From Gnetum montanum (Eukaryota > Streptophyta > Gnetopsida > Gnetales > Gnetaceae): DNA of 64,000 bases. A program made the position numbers and the translations under genes. The notes beneath the pieces were generated by a model. It had not been told where the DNA came from. It made no database searches and saw nothing but the letters and a program-made list of their open reading frames with translations. Location of the stretch: NCBI GenBank assembly GCA_015680685.1, contig MNCI01019033.1, positions 343,643-407,642 of the forward strand, in the 5' to 3' direction. How positions within the stretch are numbered: position 1 is the first letter of the stretch; every line of letters starts with the position of its first letter. Of the stretch, positions 12,937 to 24,990 are shown piece after piece.

Positions 12937-13290
12937 ATGACCTGCTACGCACTGGCAAAACTGGCTGCGCGGCTACAATGCCAGTTTGCTCACTATCCAC
13001 CAAAACGCGAATCCCGGAATTGCAAGCTGAAATTGATCCGTCCCTGCATAATACTGTTCAAGCAGGAGATGCCTTCTTTCGGTGGATTGGGTAAAATTAA
13101 TTTAACAGGAAAAATTTGGGATTCGGCAGCATCAGACACTAATTACATTCCCACAGTCACAGCAGCAGTGCCCGCCTTCGAATTACAAACTGCGCAGATT
13201 ATTCATACAACACCAAAGATTTGGTCTGCATCTTTTGCAGCTAATATATCGCCCGGACGTCGTTGCAGACTTGCAGCGTTAATAATATGA
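12937..13290 (+). CDS. Hypothetical ORF downstream of candidate promoter
   Basis: A frame of 117 codons beginning at ATG 12937 (MTCYALAKLAARLQC...) lies about 150 bp downstream of the TATA candidate. The frame stays open upstream to about 12817 but without an ATG. The product has Cys/Arg-rich and mildly hydrophobic parts and no domain, signal peptide or repeat that I recognise. It could be chance, because open frames are more common in GC-richer sequence; an overlapping frame (12723-13094) is also open. Listed as a candidate only. Confidence 0.15.
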   Translation: MTCYALAKLAARLQCQFAHYPPKRESRNCKLKLIRPCIILFKQEMPSFGGLGKINLTGKIWDSAASDTNYIPTVTAAVPAFELQTAQIIHTTPKIWSASFAANISPGRRCRLAALII

Positions 13291-13600
13291 TAAATCGTGG
13301 ATGGAAAGCGGCATCAACGTCTCTGTCGTTTTTAGCTTTGCGTGCTCGCAAACGCAAACTCCAAAATACGTTTTCCGATTCAAAATCAGGTGGTCCAATA
13401 CCAGAAGTGTGCCAGTTCTCTGCTCTGATGTATTCGAAAATTTTGCGTAAATTGTGTAACTGGCAAACTATGTTACAATGCTTCGATTACATATGCTGGC
13501 CCTTAACCGTTTGCACGTCATTCTGCCCACAATCTCTGTCTAAATTAATTTGGGGCTTTCTAAAACTTTGTACCATCTCTCTCTAATAGAGGGTTTTTAG

Positions 13601-16285
13601 ACTTCGCTGTACTTAACAAAGAACACTACAACTACATCTACACTAAGCTCCAAGTTGGATTACTCATTCCATGTGCACAGGTCGAAGCCAAGCATGAATA
13701 TGAGTTGATTCACTGCAATGGAACAAAGTATATACCCCCTCCTTATGACAAAATACTATTGAACGACCCTCATGCACACATACTCTCTCAATTAATTGAG
13801 ATGGCTCAGTTTGGAGGGCCAACATGAAGAACATGATGAGTTCAAGGTAGAGCCCAAACTAAAAAATTTCATAAGAAGCCTATTACAACAATTGTTCCTT
13901 CAAACTACCACAACCACTTTGTTCTACCACAACCACTTTGTTCTTGCCTGTCTCTTCCATGGGACAGGCATCTCAACCATCATCTTATATATCCCGTAAT
14001 CTTTGGGAGTACACTAGTTACAGTAATGTACCAGGCACAACTCGTGACTCAAACAGGCTCCCTGTTTTCTTCCATGCCTTTTGCCATGCAACCTCGGTCT
14101 ACATCGTTCACATTAGTGATTCTCACCACTGCTCACCCCTTCTTTGTACCAATGGGCCCCACAATAGAACCACAAGTGACCCAGGGGACACATACACCAT
14201 TTGTCCCCTTTGTGCCTCAAGTGCCAACATAAACATCCTTTTAATTGTTTAGCACATCCATGACCACTATAACCCAACCTCTCCCTTCTATATCGTAATC
14301 CATCATAAGGCCACAAACCTCTCAATTAACACCTCAACCATTCATCCAACACTACAACCCATAGGAATGCCCCAAGGATTGGATTAAGCATTCCAAATGA
14401 TTCAAGACTTGATGGAAGAGTTATAGAAGCTCAAAGCTTCCACAACCCAAACCGTAAAAATAATGGACTTCTATTAGGATGATCGAATCAGTCCTGCTAT
14501 CTCGCAGATAACTCTTCCACAAGGGGTCACCATACCTCAATTTACTAAGTACAATGGTGAGGGTGATCCTAATGCCCACCTTATAACCTTATGTTTTGAG
14601 TGCCTGCTACTGCAAGCCTGGCTGCATACCATAATGTAAATTTTCCCTATGTCCCTTTTCAGAAAAGCTTTGGACTATTATTGTGTGCTACCAAAAGGAT
14701 TCATATCCTCGCTTGAAGACTTAATTTCACAATTCATTAACCTTTTCAAGTATAACTTAAAACCCGACATGACTCTTGATCAATTAATGAAGGTCAAGCA
14801 GGAACCCCTTGAACCAATACAAAAGTTTATACAATGATAGAATGCTCTTCTTAATGAGATTCTAGAACCAATAGCTGAGACTCACCTATTCACTATATTC
14901 AAGGGGGCAGTTGACAACTTTATTAAGTTAAAACTATATTACCTCCCAAACAAAGAACATAGAGGATGTAGCCAAGGCTAGCCATGACCCTGCCTACAAG
15001 GCATACAAAAACCAACACACCCGGAGGGATAAGGAGAAGGGGAGGCAAAACAACATAGCCAAGGCCATTGTGGCCAAATATAGCAAGACGACACAAGGGT
15101 CTAAATGAATCAACCTAAGGCCCCCATAATGAATAATCACCCATCAACATCTAGGGCTCTGCATCAACCACTACAAGGCCTAACTTTGAATGAAAAGATT
15201 GATCGAAATATACTAGATTATCGCTAAAACCATTAGAACTCCTTGATCAATTGTTGAAGAGTGGAAGAATACAGTACAAACAAATGATTAAGAATGCTTG
15301 TCAGAGGCATGATAGACTATGTGAGATAGCCAAAAACCTCACTCTCGAAACCAAGGATGACTTGTTGATGCCTAAGTACTTCAAGCTTGATCGTTTCTAA
15401 AATTATCATCAACTGCTAGGTCATGACATTGACTTTTGCCTAGTACTAAAGGATAACCTGCAGAAGGTGATAGACAAGTGTGAATTAGTCCTTGATGCCT
15501 CAAATCCAATTAGGCCACAAAACCAATCCATGCATGTCTATAAGGATCAATTGAATGCTAACAATAGCCCATACACTATTGTGAAATTTAATGTAACCAA
15601 CAACTCTAAACCTGTGCAGGAGCCATTCTTGATTTGCATACCTCCTCACAATGACAAGGATCCTTCAACTTCTACTAGCTCATGGTCCCTCTTTTTTTGC
15701 AAGGATACCATCACCCATGCCTCCCAAGGATCGTTTTGTAATCAGGGTGCCCCATCATACTACAACCAAACCTACTCTTGCAAATGAACAACATTCTTCT
15801 ATAGTGGCCAATGCAATGACTTCTTCATAATCAACCAACAATAGCAAGAAATTCCTGAGCAAACAACCTAAGAAGCCTACATTGAAGCTTAAAAACAATG
15901 ACAATAGGTAAGCCAAAGCATGAAAGGAAGTGGGCCCAGTGAAGCTTACTCCCATCTCATCTGTTCCAATGAATTCTAATGCTTAGGCCACTTCAACTAG
16001 TCAACCACGAGAGGACCCCAAGCTATAAGGGAAGGGGAAAGAAGCCAAAACATAATAATTGAAGCATGAAGTTCACATCTTGAGGTGCATGGAGAAAGTT
16101 AAGAACACTAAGAATGAGAAGCCTATAACCAATGACAAGGACTTCCTCAATGCAATGGAAAAAGTCAAGTAATCATTAAAACAAAAGAACACCTCCCTTA
16201 ACTTGTATGACCTTGTGATGACTTTTGTTGCATACCATGAAGCATTAGTGAAGTTATTGACCTCTATTCCTATAGCAACGAGGGT
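13601..16285 (+). pseudogene. Tat/Ogre-like gag with pre-protease region (copy 2)
   Basis: Paralogue of the gag at 3787-6530, same order and strand. It starts abruptly in frame at the island boundary (aligned with copy-1 position about 3889): DFAVLNKEHYNYIYTKLQV, then KYIPPPYDKILL. The retrotransposon-gag core is at 14525-14840 (SSLEDLISQFINLFKY, LDQLMKVKQEPLEPIQKF). The region near 15240-15470 matches copy 1's LLEQLLK...CHYHQ segment, but the first Cys position is a stop followed by NYHQLLGHDI. The pre-protease block NLYDLVMTF...ALVKLLTSIPIA ends at about 16285, where homology stops. It has many stops and frameshifts. No protease or RT follows. Confidence 0.8.
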
Positions 16286-16827
16286 TGATGATGGTGGTAT
16301 GCTTCAAAAGCAACATGGCATTGAAACATGGTAGAGGTAGTTTTAGCTACCATGGTATTTTCAGAGCACAAGAGAGGCATGAGCAGCATTAGATAGGAGT
16401 GGTGGTGTTGCATGCGTGGCAACAAGGGTAGGTAGTTGACACTTGGTGGGTTGGATTTAGGAGGAGGCTGTTCACACAAATGTCAACTTTTTGATTTTGG
16501 TTGGGCAAAGACAAAATTTAGTGAGGATTACGTAGACATGATTAAAATATAAGATCAGTCTTTTCAACTTTTGAAAGACATATAATATTTATTTTCTCTT
16601 TATTTTCAGATTTTGACATTGGTAACATGGTTAGCCCTTGGTTGTGTACCAAGTGAGTATTAGTATTGATTAAAAGTTAGCATGTGCTGAAAAAATTATC
16701 ATTAAAAAGTAAAGGAGATCATTGGGTAGGACACTTGCCAACTATGGCTTAAATTTTTCTAATTATAATAACTTCCTATAGAAGTTATAACTTCTTATGG
16801 TTGTTATGAGTAAATTCCCTTGATATT
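16286..16827. other. Unassigned spacer before LTR
   Basis: Sequence between the end of gag copy 2 and the LTR at 16828. No domain or repeat recognised. It likely contains the junction of two retroelement insertions. Confidence 0.3.
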
Positions 16828-17915
16828 TGTAACTCACCTTAATCTCTTATGATGATTGTAACTACTTAAAAGCATTTATAAAAAATATTCAAGGGTAGAA
16901 AATGGGGGCTAGGGGAAATCAAGAAGAAGTATTGAAGACCACTTGTAAGAATGGCTCACTAATTGCATCATCAATTCAGTTGCTTTGTTTAAATCCTATG
17001 GATTCTTTTCTTTTCATTTTGTCTTAGTTGCTTAGCTAATTGTTTAGATAGTATAATGCTAGGCATTTAATTTTGGATTTTCTAATTCCTCTTGTAGCTC
17101 TATTTTTGCACAATTCTAAACTTCTATTTGGTGGTCATATAAGAGCTTGTTATCTTAGAAAAGCATTTTGAGCTATTTAGTAGTAACATCTTTATAAAAT
17201 TGCCTATTTGAGTCTAGAGGGTCTAGAAAAATATTTTGATACTTTGAGCTAATTTGAAATAGCTTTAGTTTTTTAAAAGTTTATTAGCTTGATATTTCAA
17301 TCTTCAAATTGTCAATTTTTTTGTTTGCTAACTCTATTATTTGCAATTCTTGATAACTATTAACTAGCCAAATAAAAGCGTGTATTTTGTTGTTTACAAA
17401 GTGTTTTTGTTAGTTTAATAAGATTGTCTTTCACGAAATTGCTTGTTGAGCTTAAAGGGTTTGAACAATTTGTAATACTTAGATTGAACTGGAATAACTT
17501 TATTGTCAAGTGTTTCATCATGTTCAATTTATCTTGCCTAAATATTTGAGATTTCCCACAAATTTTCTTTCTTTTTTTCTTCTCTTTTAAATTCCATTGA
17601 ATCTCGCTCTATTTCTAGTTTTCTTATGGACCTTTCTCTCTGGGAGAAATTAGAATTAGATTTTTGTAGAATTGTGCTTAAATATTTTAGTGAGATTTTA
17701 TTTGTTTTAAGCAATGTACCATAGGGATATATAGACTAAGTGACTTGATAAAGTAGGGATCTTTGTTGACTCATAGTATTTGACAAAGTTAGCTGAACTT
17801 TGATTATAATAGCCAGTTACAATTTCATACACAAAACCAACCATTTTAACATTCATAATAGCAAACAAACATTTACATGTAGTTTGCTCAATTACTACTA
17901 AGTTTATTTAGAGGT
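16828..17915 (+). mobile_element. LTR, family shared with 48954-50034 (opposite strand)
   Basis: About 1.09 kb starting TGTAAC. It aligns along its length with the reverse complement of 48954-50034. Shared landmarks include the leading TGTAA..ACCTTAA, TATAAAA (near 16877), GATCAAGAAGAAG-like text, TTTAGATAGTAT, GGCATTTAATTTTGG and GGTATTTCAATCTTGAAATT-like text. It is followed directly by a primer-binding site, so it is a 5' LTR in plus orientation. The terminal CA is degenerate, so the right border is approximate. Confidence 0.75.
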
Positions 17916-17917
17916 AT

Positions 17918-17943
17918 TTGGGCCTTATTGTTGCCAGAGACCA
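17918..17943 (+). promoter_or_regulatory. Primer-binding site, tRNA-Asp type (degenerate)
   Basis: TTGGGCCTTATTGTTGCCAG then AGACC follows the LTR and resembles the TGGCGCCGTTGCCGGGGA site used by Athila/Tat elements. The equivalent place after the related LTR (48934-48953, minus) reads TTGGTGTTGTCAGAGACC. Confidence 0.5.
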
Positions 17944-17989
17944 ATAAGAACCTAAACTCAAGTTTGAAGGAACACCTTTATTTCTTGTG

Positions 17990-18593
17990 ATCCTAGTCAT
18001 GAGACCGAAGGAAAATGTTGGCTGTCCCAAACAATAATTAATAGATTTATTATCAAATTTTTAAGCAACTAAAGTTCAAACTAATATGGATACTCTATGG
18101 TTAATGTTGGATTCCCTTGAATCAAAAATAACAAGTGCTTCCTTAGGCTTAGAAGTACTTACTAAGAAAATACTTGAAAATGAAGAAAAACATGACAAGA
18201 TTTAGAATCTTTGAATTGTGGAAATTCTTGAAATACAGGATGAGGATCTTTTGCAAGTCATGCCCCATTTCATTGTAAAACAAATGCACATTACTTTTAC
18301 CCCAATAATTAGTTCAAATGGACCTAGTCATAAAGGGGAAAAACCTTGGTAAATTTTTGTTAAGTTAGTTGATTGGTGTGAAAGAGATTTTTAAAAGGAC
18401 GAAAAATTTGGATTAATGAAGACCTAACCAAAAAAGAGTATGGAAAAAACATGAAGAATTACAAAAAGTTAAACAAGCTTGTGTGGAAGGTATAATTTCT
18501 TACTTCAACTATAAATATGTTATAGTCATCAAAGAGAGGATAAATTCCCCAAAATAAGGATTTTCTTCTATTACATGTGGCTTCCTTAATGTT
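17990..18593 (+). pseudogene. Leader / gag start remnant after LTR
   Basis: Interrupted open frame with runs such as SLESKITSASLGLEVLTKKI (near 18115) and KGEKPW. Position right after the primer-binding site suggests leader and gag N-terminus. No diagnostic gag motif is seen, and the sequence is cut by a solo LTR at 18594. Confidence 0.35.
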
Positions 18594-19229
18594 TGATGAG
18601 TTATGATAAGATAGGCTACATCAACAAGCAAGTGTTAATGCAGCCCCATCGACGTATCCCCATCGACACATGGTTAGATGCATTGACGCAGATGTAGGCA
18701 AAGCCTATATAAATATGGTCACTACCCACATTCATGACATCTTATATTGTTAACATAGTGAAGCCTTTATAGTATTATTTATTAAGAGTTAGAATATTTT
18801 CTCTCTGAGTGCTTGTAGTATCAATTAAAGAGATTGTACATTGCTTTATTCGAATGCCATGTACCTAAATGCATTGGCGTGAATGACAATAAAGTCAAGA
18901 TTCTGATATTCATTGCAACATTTGGATTAGTTTACTCTTTCCTATTTGCACTTGAATTTTAATGCACTTTACATTCATGGTTTTAATTAATTAATGAACT
19001 TAACCATAAAAACATACGTGCGACCACTTTAAGCATAACGTATTACGCTTGGTAATCCTAGTAATAGCCATTAGGTAAGCCTAGTAATAGCGTTTGGTAA
19101 CCTAGTTGCATTGATACTAGTTTGAGATGTGTATGGTAAGTGGGAACGATTACCTTATGTTAGTATAGTTAGTTAATAGGTTAGTTAAGTAGTTAAATAA
19201 TTAACAGTTAAATTTTCATTTACTCATCA
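18594..19229 (+). mobile_element. Solo LTR related to LTRs of the 32680-39720 element
   Basis: 636 bp bounded by TGATGAG and CTCATCA, the same terminal inverted words as the LTRs of the Athila-like element (there on the minus strand). Internal similarity includes TTAATTAATTAA, GGTAATCC and TGTGTATGGTAAGTGGGA followed by TTATGTTAG.ATAGTT, plus a TATA box (CTATATAAATATGG near 18705). Flanking 5-mers (left ATGTT, right AGCTA) do not match, so the target duplication is lost or the borders are off. No primer-binding site or polypurine tract adjoins it. Confidence 0.65.
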
Positions 19230-19652
19230 AGCTATTAAGATAAGAAAATATATAAAAATACAATTAAAATTAAATATCACAAACCTTAATTTGAAGAATT
19301 TAAAGGGCCTTGGATCTAAGATATAAGCTAAAAGGAAATAAAGAACTTAGTTAGAACATAAACACACTCTATGAGATTCTCTTAAATTCTCTTAAATTCT
19401 CTTATTAATGAATATATGTTGTTACAATTATATAGGATTTGATCTCCCAAGAATAGATTTGGAGAGATAAGCATGAATTTAGGAAATCATGCGGATGATC
19501 CTTGTCATCTCATTTCAAGATCTTCTTAATAAGGAATGAACGAATCACAAGATTAGATATGAATTATATGAATAAGATCTCATCGTATTTAATATGTATT
19601 TATGGATGAGATCTATCCAATTCTTTTATGGAACATTATTCATCATATTTCA
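19230..19652 (-). mobile_element. 3' LTR of the minus-strand copia element (left border uncertain)
   Basis: In minus orientation it begins TGAAATATGATGAATAATG directly after a polypurine tract, as a 3' LTR should. It contains a short direct repeat (TTAAATTCTC twice near 19380). The left limit is inferred from the end of the neighbouring solo LTR; no matching 5' LTR was found. Confidence 0.5.
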
Positions 19653-19667
19653 AACCCCCCCTCCCTC
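19653..19667 (-). other. Polypurine tract of the minus-strand copia element
   Basis: On the minus strand GAGGGAGGGGGGGTT precedes the LTR start and follows the RNase H coding end, matching plus-strand primer placement. Confidence 0.65.
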
Positions 19668-19719
19668 ATGATGATAAGAGGTTCCAGTCCAAGGAAGCCT
19701 TTGGAAGATTCAAACTTCT

Positions 19720-21226
19720 CATGACTTAGAATCTTGATAAAAATATATGTTATTTGTGCTTTAGTTTCACAATGCTCCATGATGAGTAGTCTTGGATTAA
19801 GCTTTTGAGATGGTGATGTTTAATATTTATGTGTTTGGAACATCCATGATGGACAATATTGTGTGCCATTGCAATAACACTTGTGCAATTGCAATATAAA
19901 CAAATGGGAGGTTCTAGAGTATATCCCATTTTAGTGAAAATGGACTGGATCCATATAGTCTAAGTAACAACATTTGTTACAGTTTTGTTTTTTGCTTCTA
20001 CTGTTAAGAGGACAACTATAGCTTGCTTCTTTGATCCTCAAGAGATAAGTGATGGACCAAAGAAAAAGCAAAAACGTAAAGTTGATTTATGATCTTCAAG
20101 GTCACCTCTCCAGTCCACATTAGTGTATCCCCATATTTTGAAATTTTCATGTTGATGAAATATGATTCCATAATCTATTGTAGTTTTTAGATGTCATAGA
20201 ACTTGCTTCATAGCTTTTTAATGTGATTCATGTGAATCTTGCATGAACTGGGAAAGATAATTTATAGCAAATTGGATGTCTAGACAGGTATTGGATAGAT
20301 ACATGAGACTACCAACACAGGAATGGTATAATGAAGAATTAAAGGATGAGGATGTATCATCCTTGGTAAGTTTTGTACCAAGGAAGAGTGGTGTATTTGA
20401 GGGATTATAATTAATCATGCCAAATTTTTGAATTAAGGATTGGGTAAATTTCATTTGACATATAGAAATTGATTTTTGTGTTTGGATAACTTTAAAGCCC
20501 AAAAAATATGACAGCTTCCCTAGATTAGACATTTCAAATTCATTTTTCATGGCATTAATAAAATTATTTTCTAATGTAATTGTAGATGAAAAATAAATTT
20601 AAATCATCTACATATAAACAAACAAAAATATAATCATCACCAAATACCATTTTATAAATTGTTGTTTATGATTGAAGATTTGTGAAGCCTGCTTGCATGA
20701 GGAATGTATGAATTCGGGCGTACCAAGCACATGAAGCTTGCTTAAGCCCAATATGGATCTTGTAAACATGAATTTTCTTTTCTTCATCAATGAAACCTGG
20801 TGGTTTCTCCACATAAACTTCTTCATTAAGGAAACCATTAAGAAATGCAAATGTGACATCTAGTTGATAAACAACATGACTAGCCTGAGCAATAATAGCA
20901 AGAAAATTTTTTATAAATTTCATTCATGAAATAGGAGTAAAACTATCTTCAAAACATTTGCCTTGCTATTGAAGATATTCTTTGGTGATGAAACGAGTTT
21001 TGAATTTGTCTATTTTACCATGCTACTTTTTTAAAGATTTAAGCACCCATTTTAACTGAATAATAGGCTTATCAAATGGACAAGGAACAAGGCTCAAAAT
21101 ATTTTTTTCCATGGCATCAAACTAGTGTTCATCCAGTGTAGCTTCAATGATGGTAAAGTGTTGCATCAAACCATCATCAATTCCATACTGTCCCTTCCCC
21201 CAGGATCAATATCATCCATGGTAGTG
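19720..21226 (-). pseudogene. Ty1/copia RT-RNase H, 3' half of split element
   Basis: Copia reverse transcriptase and RNase H. RT motifs on the minus strand: QLDVTFAFLNGFLNEEVYVE, PPGFIDEE, GLKQASCAWYARI, then CLYVDDLNLF at about 20600 with the catalytic YVDD kept. LSYFLGFKVIQT and SLMYLSNTCLDIQFAINYLS follow. RNase H continues at about 20190-19740 (GYTNVDWRGDLEDHKSTLRF, SLISWGSKKQAIVVLLTVEA, KHIKIKHH) with stops. The 5' part of RT is interrupted at 21226 by the nested copia element; upstream coding resumes beyond 27541. A pseudogene because of stops and the insertion. Confidence 0.9.
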
Positions 21227-21231
21227 AAGAG

Positions 21232-21881
21232 TGTAAAATTAATTGCCCATGATGATAGTTTTGCCCACTCTTACCACATGACAGTCTCCCAATGACTCCT
21301 TGAATGTTTGGCAATTGCCACTCTTAATGTTGATAGTTATAGGATGGTACCACCACTACCATCATCCATAATAGAAGTAGTGGAGGTAGTGAGGCGTTTT
21401 TGATAAACAAATGGTTCCTTCATGGAAGGAATACCTTATATGATTATAAATAGAACAAATGGTTCCTAGCCTCACTATGTGATATTTTGTGGATTGCAAA
21501 TTCCATCAAATGAAACATTGAGATCAAATTGGTATAGGCTAGAAGATTTATCAAAAGTTGAGTTTATTTTCTTTTCATCTCTAAGTTTTTTTTCTTTGCT
21601 TTGCAATGGCCACAACAACTGGAGGTAAACAAAATAACTTTAGTGTTCTCTTCAACTACTATGTTTTCAAATTTTCTTCCACATTTTAGATTTGCTTCTA
21701 CAAATTTTTATTGATGGATGAAAGTATTTTATTTCTATGAAGTTATTTTTTTCCATTCACAAATTATAGTTTGTTTTATCTACTATTAATTAGCTAGATC
21801 TTTGAATACTTGGGCAATATAGAATTCTTATTACTGGCTCAGCTGCTGTTAACAAGAAGATCCTGCAATGAATTTTCATCA
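21232..21881 (+). repeat. 5' LTR of nested copia element
   Basis: Starts TGTAAAATTAATTGCCCATG and ends TTTTCATCA. A TATA box (TATAAATAG) lies at 21445. Its partner is 26902-27540, with the same TATA at 27115. Confidence 0.9.
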
Positions 21882-21883
21882 TT

Positions 21884-21900
21884 TGGTATCAAAGGGCTAG
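21884..21900 (+). promoter_or_regulatory. Primer-binding site, tRNA-iMet type
   Basis: TGGTATCAAAGGGCTAG lies 2 bp after the 5' LTR and resembles the canonical TGGTATCAGAGC plant copia site with substitutions. Confidence 0.8.
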
Positions 21901-22546
21901 GTTTTAGAAAACTTGCTTAGTTGCAATCTTTATTGGATATTACATGAACCATTTTGTTTTACTACACTTTTCTTACCCTTACCATGTGAATATAGCATAT
22001 TTCATTGGTTAACAATTATAACTATTATTGTTTTTGTAATGTCATTAACAAGTATAATATTTATCCTTTTGCAATGCTATTAACAAGTATAATATTTACC
22101 CTTTTTTGCAATGCTATATTGGAAAAGGAAATTATTCAAAAGGGATTATTTATATAAATGTTTTTCATACATATTGAAAGTATTTCAATAGTTATGAATA
22201 CTAAAGTATGAATTTTCTATCATGCCATGTTCAAAAGAAATTTTTTTTAAAATATGACCTAAGGGTAGCCATAGTACCTTAAGTCATAATGATAATGTGA
22301 ATAATGATATTATTTTAAGATTGCAATTAGTTCATGATAAAATTACTTAGCCCCATAGGGAAGTATTTTTTTTTACAATCTATTTGGAATAAGATAGTGA
22401 GTTTTGAATAAATTTTTCTAGGTCCACAGGTATGAATTATTTATTCTACACTTGTTAGTCTTATTGATAAGTATGTTATGTAAATTCATGTAGATGCAAC
22501 CTTTATCCAAAGGGAGGTTGATATTTACTATTTTTTCCCTAGTGTA

Positions 22547-23425
22547 ATGTATTTTTTTGCTCTGGCAAGAGTTACTTCTACAACTTTTGTGCCTGATCCT
22601 CATGTTCCAATATCAACGGGGGATAATTTTCAAGATTGGAGGGATAAAATTCTCCATACCTTGGGCTGGATGGACCTTGATTTGGTGTTCCATGTGGATA
22701 TGCTTGAAACACCCATAGAATCTAGTACGCTAGAGGAAAAGAGTTCTTTTGAGTAGTGGGAGCGATCCAACTACTTAAGCATGATGTTCATCAAAACTTA
22801 TATACACAAGAACATTTGAGGTTCTTTCCCTGAATGTAACAAGGTTAAGGATTTCATGTGAGCTATTGAAGAATAATTTTCAAAGTTTGATAAAGTAGTA
22901 GCTAACACTCTCATGAACAAACTGTCAAGCATGTGGCTAAACAACACTAAAGGTATGCGTGAACACATTATGGAAATGAGGGATATAGTAGACCAATTAA
23001 AATCCTTAGGAATTGACTTCTTTGAGTCATTTCTTGTTAAATTCATACTTAATTCTCTTTCAAATTAGTGTGGACCATTTAAAATCTCATACAACACACA
23101 TAAAGAAAGTTGGTTAGTAAATGAACTTCTAACTATGTATGTTTAGAAGGAGGAAAGAATTAAGCATGAAAAGCTAGAAAGTGCTAATTTGATCACTTAT
23201 GATAAAAGAAAGGGAAAAAAGGGAAAAAGTGTTTATAAGGAAAAGAATGAAACAAGTGTGCCAATGAAACAACATGGTGAAAAGTTTGCTTGGTTTTTCT
23301 GTAAGAAAAAGGGACACATGAAAAGAAACTACCAAAAGTATAAAAAATGGCTTGAAAAGAAAGGTAACCTCATTTCCTATGTATGTCATGAATCTGATTT
23401 TGTTGATGCTCTTGATAATACATGA
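22547..23425 (+). pseudogene. Copia gag (nested element)
   Basis: Copia-type nucleocapsid/capsid gene. ATG at 22547, then VPISTGDNFQDWRDKILHTL and GWMDLDLVFHVD, the typical 'NFxxWKxxixxxLGxMDLDLAL' start. Stop codons follow at about 22755 and further on. KRKGKKGKSVYKEK precedes a zinc-knuckle relic at about 23285-23335 (WFFCKKKGHMKRNYQ) in which the first and last Cys of CX2CX4HX4C are lost. Reading frames are interrupted, so it is non-functional. Confidence 0.85.
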
Positions 23426-24990
23426 TGGATTGATTGTAGTTGCACAATTTACATTTCCACTACCATGTAGGGCTTCCTCCAACTAAGACAACTAAAGGAA
23501 AATGAATGAAGCATTTATTTAGGAAATAAGATGTGTTTTCAAGTGGAGGTAGTTGGAACATTTAGACTAGTATTAGGCTTTGGATACATTTTAGATCTTC
23601 TAGATACCTTTTACATTCCATCATTTTCTAGGAATTTAGTTTTAGTTTCTAGATTAGTCAAGTTTAAATACATGTTTAATTTTGAACATTCTAGTTGTAA
23701 AATCCTTAAAAATAAAAACATTGTTGGTTTTGGAAAACTTGTTGATGGTTTGTTTAGGCTTATTTTAGATTCCACTTTGAATATAATCTTTTAACTACAC
23801 ATTTGTAAATTGGAAATAAAAGGTGCATCGTAAATAAAGAATCCTCTAAGCTCTGGCATAAAAGATTAGATCATATCTCCATGAAAAGAATTAAAAGATT
23901 AGTAGATAATGGTGTCTTAATGACCCTTGACTTTACTAATTTTGGTACTTGTAGAGAATTCATTAAGGGAAAGAAAACTAACTAGACCACTAAAGAAGTT
24001 GAGAGGAGTTCAGAGATTCTGGAAATCATACATATCAACATTTGTGGACCTTTTTGCACTCCTTGTTTGAATGGTTAGAGATAGTTTATTTTATTCATTG
24101 ATGACCATACAAGATACATGTATCTCTACCTTTTGTTTGATAAAGTAGAGGCATTAAATGCTTTTAAAATATTTAGAACAGAAGTAGAGAAATAGAAGGA
24201 AAAGAAAATAAAGATTATAAGATCTGATAGAGGAGAGGAATACTATGGAAAGTATACAAAAAAGGGATAGACACCAAGTCCATTTGCTATGTTCCTTCAA
24301 GAAGAGGGTATTATTGCCCAATACACCATTTCATGAACACCTCAACAAAATGGCGTTGCAGAAAGAAGGAATCGTACAATTATGGACATGCTAAGATGTA
24401 TGATTAGTAACTCTAATCTTCCCTTAACCCTATGGAGTGAGGTCTTAAAAACTATAGTATATATCTTAAATAGGGTTCCATCAAATGATATTCCTAAAAT
24501 GCCTTTTGAATTATGGAATGGATGGAAGCTTAGTTTAAGACACATGTATATTTGGGGATGTCCAATTGAAGTAAGGGTGTATAACCCAAGCTTAAAGAAA
24601 TTGGATCCAAGAACAATCAGTGGATATTTTATTGGCTAAAACTCCAAGGGTTTTAGATCTTACTATTTCATAGACAAACCTAGAGTTATTAAGGCTAGAA
24701 ATGCTAAATTCCATGAAGGTTTTGAATTAATGAAAAACAAATTCCTTAAGAATTAAAATTTGAGGAAGTCAAGGAATGCGATAAGTCTCTCATATATGAA
24801 GACGAATCAATCATCTCCTAAGGTAATCCAAACACACCTTGGATGAGTTATTAAATCAAGAACAACATCTTCAAGAGAAATAGTTTATCACTAATTCTAC
24901 TACTCAAGATGTGCAAAACATTGAAGGAAAAATAGAATAAATAAAGTCTTCAAGATTAGAGAAACCAAAAATTTCTAGAAACTATGTTGT
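23426..24990 (+). pseudogene. Copia protease remnant and integrase (nested element)
   Basis: A protease-like IDCSCT (for D-S/T-G) sits near 23432. The GAG-pre-integrase HHCC region is at about 23855-23990 (LWHKRLDHIS ... TCREFIKGKK). The integrase core reads HINICGPF, FILFIDDHTRYMYLYLLFDK, IIRSDRGEEYYGKY and TPQQNGVAERRNRTIMDMLR (near 24350), with catalytic D, D and E discernible. Then YILNRVPSNDIPKMPFELW and GCPIEVRVYNPSLKKLDPRT. Several stops and at least one frame change make it a pseudogene. Confidence 0.85.

Larger units (their letters stand above)
11700..13600. other. CpG-rich island unlike surrounding retroelements
   Basis: About 1.9 kb of clearly higher GC with many CpG dinucleotides (dense at 11870-12060 and 12840-13330), set inside CpG-poor, AT-rich retroelement remains. 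It contains a TATA-box promoter candidate (12758), a pyrimidine-rich leader upstream (12640-12710), and several open frames with no recognised domain: minus 11835-12254, plus 12937-13290 and plus 13263-13586. The right edge abuts Ty3 gag in mid-frame at about 13601. Possible readings are a host gene's promoter plus 5' region cut by a retroelement, a captured gene fragment, or a non-coding RNA locus. No homologous stretch was noticed elsewhere in the window. Confidence 0.55.

Noticed and set aside
12817-13290. A 157-codon frame downstream of the TATA candidate as a full gene
   Set aside because: Its upstream part has no ATG (it would start at TTG), no domain is recognisable and overlapping frames are also open. 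Only the ATG-started part is listed, at low confidence.
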